Part shown: positions 1 to 10,600 of the stretch, piece after piece
How the letters are laid out: each line of letters begins with the position of its first letter
Position numbering within the stretch: the stretch's first letter is position 1
Source: Apostichopus parvimensis
Taxonomy: Eukaryota > Echinodermata > Holothuroidea > Aspidochirotida > Stichopodidae
Length of the DNA stretch: 24,490 bases
Direction: 5' to 3'
NCBI GenBank assembly: GCA_000934455.1
Contig: KN888163.1
Span: 24,018 to 48,507 of the forward strand
The notes under the pieces: model-generated
Database searches by the model: none
What the model saw: only the letters and a program-made list of their open reading frames with translations
What the model was told of the DNA's origin: nothing
Position numbers and translations under genes: made by a program

Positions 1-560
1 GTTTAACGGTAATATCTGTTTACCGATGTGTACCCCTTCCGTACTCGTGATTTACTGATTAGGCTTAACCATTTTTGAAGAGGAAAATGCAAGAAACATA
101 TTTGTGTGTCCCTTAGTTGACCTTTTGCTTGGTGGTACAGTATAAGCAATAGATGCAATGGCTAAGATTTGTGCAGCAACAATGTTTACAGTTTAGGACT
201 ATGGGAAGTGGTGAGGTATACACAATAAACAGTAGCAGCGGGAATATCGGTATCCTCGAGTTTGCGTGTACTCTCTGGGTCGTTATTTCAATAAGGTATT
301 ATTTTTACCGGGTATTCAAGGTTGTTTCGAATATACCTGGTATTTTCGGTATATTCGTTGATGACAGATTTCAATACCGTCCGTATGGGTATGAAAGAAG
401 TTACCGGTTTACCAGTAATATCTGTTTACCGATGCACCCTTTTGTACACATCCCCCCTCATCAATCATCCTCTCTCCCACAACACCAGAAAAGGTACTAA
501 CCCAACCTTGCATATATAGACCTTAGTATAAAACTAATCTGTAGTCAAAATTTGCTTCGT
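1..560. repeat. Repeat island with 406-bp-spaced direct repeat and a hairpin
   Basis: GTAATATCTGTTTACCGATG occurs at 9-28 and again at 415-434. Between them are many variants of ACCGGTAT/ATACC and a perfect 10-bp inverted repeat, CGAATATACC (328-337) with GGTATATTCG (348-357). This looks like a small non-autonomous element or a decayed repeat. The overlapping open frame at 153-500 has no recognisable protein features. Confidence 0.5.
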
Positions 561-668
561 AATGCACAATTTAAAATTTTAATTTTTTGCACAATATACG
601 CAGTTTTGCGCAATTTTGCACAATATACGCAATTTTGCGCAATGCACAATCTAAAATTTTAATTTTTT
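561..668. repeat. 28-bp direct repeats flanking a 29-bp tandem pair
   Basis: AATGCACAATTTAAAATTTT and the following T run (561-588) recur with one change at 641-668. Between them GCACAATATACGC starts a 29-bp unit at 589 and again at 618. All are built on the words TGCACAA and TTGCGCAA. Confidence 0.75.
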
Positions 669-866
669 CCCTTGGGAGACCCAATGACCTCCTATACTGG
701 ACTCTTTGGCTAATTGATTCGTCTCTCCGTTTATGGACTATGATTGATTGGCTGCATAAACGTCTAAATTTTTAATATTTCCCTTGGGAGACCCAATAAC
801 CTCCTATACTGGACTCTATGGCTTGATTCGTCTCTCTGTTTATGGACTATGATTGGCTGCATAAAC
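652..866. repeat. Tandem duplication of about 110 bp
   Basis: CCCTTGGGAGACCCAAT begins copy 1 at 669 and copy 2 at 781. Both continue through CTCCTATACTGGACTCT and end in GGCTGCATAAAC (to 761 and 866). Copy 2 has small deletions. An A/T-rich leader (TAAAATTTTAATTTTTT-like) precedes each copy. Confidence 0.85.
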
Positions 867-1368
867 AGGGGCTTATTCAGCAAATGATCATGTACATAGC
901 CACTACCTGATCATACTTTTCACACATAATCGAAAAACGAAAAACAGCACTTGACGAACTGGTATTCTCATATGAATTTATAGATCACAAGACAATGACA
1001 TTTCAAAGTAACCTAAACTACAGTGTATTCGCTGCTTGTAGCTGAATTTAGCAGATCTAGAAAAGTGGACACACTACATCATGGTCTTGTAATAGCACAT
1101 AGCAGTTTAGCATTGATCTTAATAGTGCAAATTTACTGAAGAAAGTTATTTTACCTATTTTCAGTTCTTTTGCTTTTCTTTTGCCAAGAAGTACTTAAGT
1201 TTGAATATAAAATGTCATTTCATTTCACTCACAAGGAGGAGTTTGTCAGCTTTTCGATTTATATGATGTTGGAAAGTTTGTGACCTGTTTTAGATGTTTG
1301 ATCAGCTCAAGCTTTTCAGCTTACATCCTCTAATATTCCACTAATCATTGACCGTTACATTTTCTATG
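867..1368. other. 5' flank, no recognised feature
   Basis: AT-rich sequence with no open frame of interest, no repeat unit and no recognisable element on either strand. Confidence 0.5.
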
Positions 1369-1856
1369 CCTTTCACCTCATTTTCTGAAATGTTATAGGC
1401 GTTATCTTGTTTGATTGGTGGAAAGGATATCTATAACTTAGTCTTCACTGAGATTTTGACCGAAGAAGAATTTGGGTGTTTCGCATTATCCATGCATCTG
1501 CTGTTGCCTATTTTTTATTCTAGACCCCTGGATGTTTTTGATACCTCATTGATCAATTAATAGACTGTTTTCTTGTGGTTATGAAAGTTAAACAAAAGAA
1601 ACTTATGAATGGTTTCCTTTCCTTTCACCTCAGTTTCTGAAATGTTATAGGCGTTATCTTGTTTAATTGGTGGAAATGATATCTTCACTGAGATTTTTGA
1701 CCGAAGAAGAATTTGGTGTTTTGCATTATCCATGCATCTGCTGTTGCCTATTTTTTTTTCTAGACCCCTGGATGATTTTGATACCTCAATAATCAATTAA
1801 TAGACTGTTTTCTTGTGGTTATGAAAGTTAAACAAAAAGAAACTTATGAATGTTTT
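1369..1856. repeat. 252-bp-period tandem duplication
   Basis: CCTTTCACCTCA starts copy 1 at 1369 and copy 2 at 1621. Both continue with GAAATGTTATAGGCGTTATC and end in AACTTATGAATG. Copy 2 lacks a short TATAACTTAGTC-type insert. A diverged part of the unit (TCATAGGCATCATCCTGTTT) appears again at about 3849-3894, so the unit may be a dispersed repeat that was also duplicated in tandem. Confidence 0.85.
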
Positions 1857-4800
1857 TTAACTGGGTTGGACTTCCCGCTTGGGGAATTATAACCAACAAC
1901 ATCGTAGAAACATAATACATCCTGTAAAGTTGAAAGGAGACATACTTAGCTCAAGTCGCAGAAAGATCTGTTTTCATCAAATTACCTAAATATATCTCGA
2001 GCAACACTTCAACTTCAGAGGTCAATATTAATTTCTCTTAACTGAGGAACACATCTGTATTGCTCTATCTGAGTTCAAAATCATTCTCCCCTCTCCCTTT
2101 TTTCTTTTTCTCTTTTTCAAAAGTGTTCATACCAAAATACCTTTAAATAATCAATAATGCAAAAAATAAAAGAAGCAATATATGCAAGCATTCAACGCAT
2201 CTCAGGTGACTAACGTATCATGTAACAAAAATTTTACACAAGTGGGGTCACAGCTGTCTTTATTGAAACCGCTGATCAGACAAATAGTCACAAATATAAA
2301 CAAATGCGTGATGTACATTCACAAGATTGACGGATGAACAGCTAAAATGTCGCCGCCACTCACCAGCTCAGTTTAATAATTATCTCATCTGCTCCTCTTG
2401 TGTCCTTCATATGTACCACAGTTTTACTAATCTCTCGTGCTGTATATTGTACTGACTGTTAATGTGAAGTTGAACTCATTGGTGATGTCAATATTGGTGT
2501 TTGTCAAGAAACCAAAACATTGTGGATTGAGAGTACACACACTTTGTATTGAAGAAGTATTAAAATTGCAAAAAATTTCACATTTTCCTTCTGATGAAAT
2601 AAGACACCCAGAAATTGTTGTCTTAGTCGAGGCTTGTCTGGATGAGAAGTTCATCCAATTCTATCCGATGATGGGTTAGAAAAAAAAAATTCAATTCAAA
2701 TATACATTGCAGTTTTCCAATAAATATGTATACAGTTGCATCCCTTCTTGGTGTGAACAAGGAGGTAAAAACAGACCTCCATGGTGTGAAAGAGGGGTGA
2801 ACAAACTACAGAGGACCCTGATTGAAATTTTGACCATGCAGTGTACCACGACAAATTCCATGTTTTTGACGTGCGAGTCAAGTATAACGTGTAATAGAGC
2901 AACTCGACAATTTTTCGTCAATATCATATTCTCATAAGTTGACAACTGGACTGTTGTTATATTTTTGATGTGTTGTCAAGTCACATGTACTGTATGCAAC
3001 ACAGCAATTTTATATTTTGGATAATTTTACAATTTTCTCAAAGTATCACGATATAGCTTAACATGCGTAACTGGACAAATATCATATTATTGACTAATCT
3101 TTGTGTGATACTAACAAAGTAAGTCCATAATTCATCTGTCTCTTTTTGAACCACTATGGATACTTTTCAGTGTAATGGATATGGACAGCACAGGTACCAT
3201 GGGTAGATAGATATATTACCATTATGTTTCGAAAATTTGTTATGATGAATTTGAACTACAGAACATAATCCTGTAATATGTGCATGTCTTTACTAGAATT
3301 GAACCTGCTGGTATGTTGTTGTACAGCATGGACTTTATGCCTGCACTGAGGTCTAAGGTTGTTGGTAGATCTACTATTACATTGATATAAGGTATTGTAG
3401 TTATGGATCTAATATCAGTGATAACAGTATGTTCCAAGTTTGAGGAAGTCATCATTTGTGGTTAACTTAAGTAATCTTGACTTGTTTTTAAACTTTACAT
3501 TGCTTGGTACAATCAATATAAGTGTACATAAGTGTACATCTATGCGTCATCGGTCTGTAGTCAGTGAAATGCTGCTAGATCATGTAATGTAGGGTGTTAC
3601 ATGACCACTATGTACTGGTTTATAAGTATAGCCTTGGCACGGCAGACTAAATCAACCATAAGCTGTATGATAGCTGTCTGAAGAAAGAGAGGCCCTACCA
3701 CAATGAACATACAGTAGATGTTAAACTACACCTATGGCCTATTAATCTATTTTCCATTGTCCTTTCTTGTCCTACTTTACCCTAAATCTGCCAATTCTGT
3801 GAATTCCAAATTATCCGTAATTACCATTTACCGTAGCTAGTTGTATGTGGAAAATATCATAGGCATCATCCTGTTTTGTTTGGTGGAAAGCATAGCAGGG
3901 TCTGTATAGAAATTTTATCCTGATTATTGCTATATATGGACTATGTTATATTATCCCAACAAAACTAACCATTAAAATGCCTTTTGTGGTAACCTTGCTT
4001 ACAAATAATTTGTTGCTCCCTGTTAACCAGTTATTATATTTATCATTACCCTACCATTACCACATGTGGCATTACATTTCTTATCATTGAGACAAAATCA
4101 AGAAATTTTGTGTCCCACATATATATATTTGTAGTAATGTGGGTTATAATGCAATATTCACACAGCATAACTATAAAGTAAGATGTCTGTGTGGCCGCAA
4201 GCATTTGGTTGCTCCTTAGCGATTTGTCTACCAATTAGTAGAAATCAGGAATTTTGTGTGTCCCACACAATTATTATTAATATTTGACTTCCTTAATTTA
4301 AAAGTGAAATCTTAAATGTTTACACCTAGAATTTAACATTGTTACTGTTGTAATTGGGTGGACTAACACTAAATTAAGAAGTAATGTCTTCATATAATTT
4401 CCTTTAACTGTTGAATGGTATCAATTGATAAATGTAGCATATACAAAATTGGCAAAATGCAGGTTTAAGGTCCATGAAAAATTTCAATCCTGATCTTGAA
4501 GATTTGCTAAGACGTTGAACCGTACTGTACCTACTTCAGTGGCCTCCATAATGATAACAAACCTTATGGAAGTACTAAACTTTGCTTGATTTATTGTAAG
4601 CTTGTGACGATATCTGTGAGTGGTGTTTAGATTATAAGCTCAAATGGCTTAAAGTTTGTTTCGAGAAAGACAAGAGCAGGGAGTGGACCAGCTTAGTATT
4701 TTTATATCGAAGATTGCAAATTTAATTGAGCTACAAGAATTGATCAGTATCGTTTGCATTCAGTCTGGTTTTATTTGTTGATGAGAAAACATCTCCCTCA

Positions 4801-5377
4801 TTAAATGATATCTGTAGAATGTCATCTTTCTGAGCAAAGACCTGTATTGAGTCCTTTGGCATTGGACTCGGGAATGACTTTATAGACTTCCTGTTCTAAA
4901 GCACAATTTTAATTCCATGGTTGATTAAAGCCAGGTATTTGCTGATTCATGTGTGTACACTGGATCCTGCACTGTACGTCTGTGAGAACTAGTATCATCG
5001 CTTGTACAGTAACCTTACTCCCAGTCTTTGAATAGAACCTGACTAATTAATTACTCACATGCAACAAAATAGTCATGTCCAGATTCATGGGAAAAATCCC
5101 CAAAAGTTTGCAAACTTTGCTGCCCAACAACAAATTGATCGTTGACAGTATCCGTGGTGATACCTTCACTATATTCGTCCTTGGAGATCAAAGACTTAAG
5201 TATTGTACAGTAAATAGATAGATAGTATTCAATAGGTAATCACCCTGGCCAATCTTTGTTAGCATGTAAAAGTACAGTATGCTCCTCCCAATGTACTGTT
5301 ACTAAATACAATTCATTGCTTTAAGTCCATTGACTTTAATTGTATACACATTGAATTATTTACTTCTCCGAGTTCGC
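1857..5377. other. 5' flank, mostly unassigned
   Basis: No exon or gene is supported. It holds a diverged fragment of the 1369-1856 repeat (3849-3894) and a pair of related segments containing AATTTTGTGTCCCACA-like sequence at 4094-4119 and 4241-4267. The short open frames at 2427-2679 are on opposite strands and match nothing I recognise. An unlocated untranslated exon of the P450 gene could lie here. Confidence 0.4.
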
Positions 5378-5384
5378 CGGAGCA

Positions 5385-5406
5385 TACAGTACAGTACAGT
5401 ACAGTA
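5385..5406. repeat. (TACAG)4 microsatellite
   Basis: Four overlapping copies of TACAGTA at 5385, 5390, 5395 and 5400. The same word is scattered through the window. Confidence 0.9.
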
Positions 5407-5512
5407 ATTAACTGACACACCTGTCCTAGTTCCCATGGTGCCCACTACAGTATATGATGGCTTGTTAAGTATGTACAGTGAGTACTATCATGGCACTTGA
5501 CCATACTCCATA

Positions 5513-5860
5513 GCAGTGGCGGAGCTAGGGGTATTGGTCAAAGGGGGCGAGAATGGTCTGTAGGGGCGCTTCCGACACTATCTAAGCGGAGCGCCACCAT
5601 GGGTTGGCGCGGAGCGTACTGAAATTTTTGAGTAAAGATACTCAATACATCGCCGGAAATGACCCTTTCCGGGCCTTGCTATTTGAGCAAGAGGAGACAG
5701 TTTTACCTACTTCTTTTTCCAGCCTTTTGTCTGTTCAGTTCTCATCACATCATGTCGGTATTTCAGTGGCAGAGTTTTTAAAAAACCTTAATTCGCTTTT
5801 GGTCCTCGTGATTTTTTTCCCCCACCATGAGAAGATTATCTGCAAACATGCTAAATAAAG
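5513..5860. mobile_element. Transposon-like fragment beginning CAGTGGCGGAGCTAGGGGTA
   Basis: CAGTGGCGGAGCTAGGGG at about 5515 resembles the terminal repeats of non-autonomous DNA transposons common in marine invertebrates (recollection, not a search). It is followed by a GC-rich block with GCGGAGCG twice (5585-5592 and 5611-5618), unlike the AT-rich surroundings. No matching inverted end was found, so the right boundary is a guess and the copy may be truncated. Confidence 0.4.
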
Positions 5861-7438
5861 GTCACCTCAGTACATCATACACATATAGGTTGTTTTGAGC
5901 AAAGTACATTTATTAAATATTTTAAGTATTAAAGTACTTATATCGTTATTTTGGTACTGTGCATGTCTAGGGTATACTGTTACAATAACATTCACATTAA
6001 ATACCATAGTAAGGGCACAATTGTACTTTATGCAGGTTTGAGTGTCTATGTACCTCATGATAAAGCAACAAGTTCAAGAGTATTCCATTTGATAGTGTGT
6101 TTTTTACAGATCCTGATACGGGGCAAATTTATGACCAAAATTAGCTTTGTAGGCCAATTACCAGAGGACTAGTTGTTTACATAAATTTCAGATTGCATCA
6201 TACCTAAACAGAGTCAACATCCCCCCCCCCCTCCCCCAGAATATTAATAATAAAAAGCGCCTGTATTCGTCCAGAAAGGTAAAGATATAAATTGGTATCA
6301 CCGTCCATCACTTTGGAAATCCCTGAAGTAAAACAAAGATACTGTAGTGGTGGGTGGGCCTTTGATCCAGTGGATCTGAAGAGGAGTTTTATACTGGAAC
6401 AAAGCTGTTTATTTTTTAGCAAACCTACACAAATTACACAATTCATATTCCTACAGTTTATATTTTGCTATATGTTTTCGGACAAACCGAGTTTGCTGTT
6501 CTGGGGACAAGCAGAAACAGAAGACCTGGTTATCTGAGAGATATAAATGCTTAAAAATGTCCTCTTCCTAGATCAAAGTCAAAGAAAAGGTTGTTGCCAA
6601 ATGAGAAAATTCCATAAGTCAATAGCTCATTAATGTGGGAGTCTGATGATGTAAAGGTTGTTGTAATATCCACTGGTGCACTTGTTGTCTTAGATCCTTG
6701 TCTTATTTGTAAAGTGAAAGTGAAACAAAATGCTCAAAATTTGATCATTTTTGGCAGATAAAACTGCAAGAAATGCTGTCCGACCATCAAGGTATAGACT
6801 GCATGGATATATATATGTATTACTACCAGCTATTAAAACAGCCATCTTTCCAAGACTTTCTCTGGAACGGAACTTCCTTGTATTTTTTTTTCATTTTCAA
6901 TTTACTTTTCTACTAGCAATTGGCTATTTGTGAAAATAATGTATATATAAGGACTTCAAATTACAGGGACTTATAAAAATAAAGTAAATTTGTTCAGTGG
7001 GACAATTAATGTTTGCTATCATTGGATTAGTTTGGTTTGTCCATATATATCTTGCAAGAGTAGTGTCACTATAACTTATAAACAGTCTTGTAAGGAATTG
7101 GTTCAATCTGATTATCTGACCATGTCTGTTGTCATTAAATTTGCCTCCCCCCCTCCCACCTCACCCCCACATTTTGTCACTATATGCAAGATCCTGATAG
7201 GATCAAAATGTCAGGCCCACTTTTACACATTCTCTTACACAGGTTCTTTAGTGGATAAGCAGTTTGCTAACAGTTTTGTTTAATTATAATATTTATTTGT
7301 CATTGGAGTAATTTATATATATAAATATAGGAAAACGACACCAGTCCATGTGAGCTGCAACATTGCTTCAGTCTTACTTATCTCTAATCATTAGCAATTA
7401 TTTTTACCAAAGTCGTAATATGCATTTTTTATATTTTC
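5861..7438. other. 5' flank or 5' UTR intron, no gene recognised
   Basis: AT-rich, with poly-C tracts at 6221-6237 and 7146-7172 and some ATATAT stretches. None of the short open frames has protein-like content. The 5' UTR exon of the P450 gene may be here but cannot be identified without transcript data. Confidence 0.4.
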
Positions 7439-7468
7439 TCTCACAGGTGGGTCGTCAATTAAAAAAAA
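7439..7468 (+). promoter_or_regulatory. Splice acceptor and short 5' UTR segment before the P450 ATG
   Basis: The sequence TTTTCTCTCACAG ends at 7446 and looks like an acceptor. The next 22 bases contain TAA in the ATG frame. This implies at least one untranslated exon further upstream that cannot be located by eye. The alternative is that transcription starts nearby and this is not a splice site. Confidence 0.45.
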
Positions 7469-7658
7469 ATGGCAAAGTTGAAAGGTAGCATGGGCTGGAC
7501 TCTTACTGGAGACAGATCGATAGAATTTTGGCAGGATCCGATCAACTTCATCAACAGGAGAATTGAACAGTACAACTGCCGGATATTCATCGCCAGAACG
7601 CTCAACAAGCCGACAGTCTTCGTTTGTTCTTGGAAGGGAGTGCATCAGCTTTTGAGGG
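7469..7658 (+). CDS. P450 coding exon 1 (residues 1-63 plus one base)
   Basis: The ATG at 7469 has A at -3 and G at +4. An in-frame TAA at 7460-7462 lies between the upstream acceptor AG (7445-7446) and this ATG, so no upstream exon using that acceptor can extend the protein. The exon encodes the P450 N-terminal strand region: GSMGW, then the DPINFINRRIEQY helix and a KPTVFV beta strand. The donor is G|GTGAGG, phase 1. The split codon G|AG gives Glu64 with exon 2. Confidence 0.85.
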
Positions 7659-10600
7659 GTGAGGCACTCGTTTTCTGTTTCATCTGGAATGGTGGTTCGC
7701 TATTCCTCAGTTTTTTTTTTTTAAAAGACAAGAATATGTGATTATTCCTCTGCGGTCTTGTAAAACTGGTTTCATGAGTACACACCGCTTTAATTTTTTC
7801 CATCCTCTCATTCTCCCTTCAATGTTTACTCCAGACTACGTGATCTACTAAAATCCACTTCTTCCAAGTCAAGATCATTCAGAAACCAAATATATACCTA
7901 AAATGCCTCTTCATTGGCTCGAGGCCAACTCAGTTTCGGCATTTTTACGTTTTCATTTGCAAAGACCTTTTGTTGTTCACAAATTTTGTTCGACAAAAAT
8001 ACTAAATTTCTGTTTAAAAAAACCTGCTCCATCTTTGCATTGTATTGCATATATTTTGATGTCCCCCTTCCCCCCTCACTCCCCCCCCTTGCAATTCTAT
8101 TTTCTGACTTGTCCAGATACAATTACCTTCTTCAGACATCCAAAATTACTCTTTTGAAGGTTGTTCAAAAGAGTAAAGTACTGTCACATTGGAATCTTCA
8201 GTACATCTGTACTTTCCACAATTATGGCATCAGCCAAAATTTCCGTCGGAGAAAAATTACGATAGCTCAGAAATATCAGCTCTGCCAGTCGTGACACGGA
8301 AAGCGATGTACAGTAAGCTAGCTTTGCTCACCCTCCTAGCTGAAGTTGATTTCTAACAGAATCTTGTTAATTTTGCATGATTAACCTGAAGCAAAGCTTC
8401 ACTATATTGAACGAATGCACAGTATACGTATATTCATGTACAGTACATAACAGTACAGTAGTTGTGTGTACCTTATGGAAGAGGTGTAGGCACAGTTCTC
8501 AAGAAAATTGAACCACGTTCATGGTTCAAGTCTTACTGCCTGTTCTGGTGTTAACACATTTTTTGTAATATTTATTCCGACACTTTAGACGTTCGCCAGT
8601 CGTAAAATACAGAAACTATGAAGTTACTGTTACATGTATGTCAATGGTGAAAATCTGTGACAAATCTTTGTAAATATTTGTGTAGCAGGTTCATACCCAT
8701 TTTGTGTAGTATTCCACTTACTGCAAATATGCCAATAATTTCCAATTTCGGCTAGACAACGGAAAATTATCTCAATGAGCCGCGCCCTTTTTGAATGCTT
8801 TTAAGCGTGCCCAGACAAGGTTGTTCAACCCCACAAGTTTTCAACACAGTCCAATGTGTATTAAAGTCAGTATGAGTGTTATTGCCCATTATCTAAAGAT
8901 TTTACATTGGACCGAAAGCATCCTCTCATGATTGATTATATTTACCATCACTCCCAAATTGTCAATGGTCTTGTTTACATACTTTTTAAGTATTTGCAAT
9001 CCACCTGGAGTTTTAATAATTGGGCCTATTTTTTTTTATTACCACTTCAATTGAAATGTAGTGGGAACTTGTGGAAGATTTTAGTATTAAACTTGAGACG
9101 GCCCATTGAAAGTAATAAACATTATCCACAGTGTAATTTCCACGGTTGCCTGCTTTCGGTGGTCATCACCATGGTTTCAGCTTTGTAGTGTAGTTCGGCA
9201 ATTAATTTTTGAACAGTTGCAAGTATACTCTATAACTTACTCGGTATGTCTAGAAACCGTGTCCAGAGAGAAGAGAGCTTTACACAAAGTGAAGTACTTT
9301 ACATGCAATTTTTACAACTTGGAATTCTTAGAAAGCCAATCAGGGAAGCATTGTGTTGAATAGACATAAGCCCAGAGGAGGAAAAATGGATTAAAGGAAG
9401 TAGTATTTAGGTGGCATGACAGCTAGATCAGCCTTTACTGACTTGACTATATAAATAAACTTTATCAGTTCTTGACATATTTGATAGTTTTAAGTACAGG
9501 TAAGCGAATTTTCCCGGATGTCAAGTTTCTTCTGTAAATCATTAACCAAACTGCTCCCAGTAAAAACAATAAAGCAGACTCAAGCTGTGCATGATTCAGT
9601 TTCCTTCTTTTCCATGCTCAACCACCTCTTCCAACCAAACCCCCCCCCCAAACCTGCTCCCTCCCCTTGCTCCCTTTCACCCACTTTGAACCCAATTCAT
9701 TATTTGAGTATTCTTTGAATGTCCCATGTTTTTCATAAAATGTCAATTTTCGATATGCCTTTACATCTCTAGTTCTCACTAGGTTTAGTACAGTATATAT
9801 CTGTAGGTAATATCCTTCTAGAGATCAGTGTGTAGACATACTGAGTTGGCATTTGTATTACCTTTAGAATCATTTCTCTAGGCTTTACCTGATCAGGCTT
9901 GGTTCGATTACATGTGAAATGTTAAATATTATTAAAACTACAATATACTTAAAATTATTTGATTCTGATTATAGCAGTAATCGATTACGATTACATAGGC
10001 ATGTAATCGTGAGTTACAATCACGATTACGTTTTATGGTAAGAATTTTCTGACTGTTTATGAAGGGTATACGGGTCTTGACTCTTGAGCTCTTTGTATGT
10101 TAGCCTAGATGATCCACATATGTTTTACATGTAGAGAGCTCTTAACTACTTCATGGGAATTGCAACATTTTATTAGATATTTTTGTTTGGGTTTAATGAC
10201 ACTCACACATCATAGCTCGTTTATACAGGTAGGCTCTGCAAAGGGTCATCAATGAAAAATCAAAATGGTATCAAGTGAATCAGAAAAACTACAAGGTTAC
10301 AGGGAAGTCTTACACAATAAGGAAATAGAAAACCACAAGAAGTAGTACTAATTAACAATAGAACTTATAATACCTCTTTTGTTACCATTGCAAATATCTT
10401 TGGTTACAAAGTTTTCTGGCAGAGTGCCAGGAATTAATTGCCAGAATTAAAGATAGAGAAATCCTGATAATTGTTTTTTCTACACATACTATTATACATA
10501 GCTGCATGAGTATAAATAAGAATTCTTCTCAAATGTTTCAAATTTGTCTAAATGAGTATTAAATTCCATAGTAATGTTCAGAAATATGGATGCAAGAAAT

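Noticed and set aside
153..500. 115-residue open frame
   Set aside because: It lies inside the repeat island, has no protein-like features and no splice context.
2427..2679. Overlapping open frames on both strands, the minus one cysteine-bearing
   Set aside because: Both are under 81 residues, neither matches a family I know, and no flanking exons could be linked.
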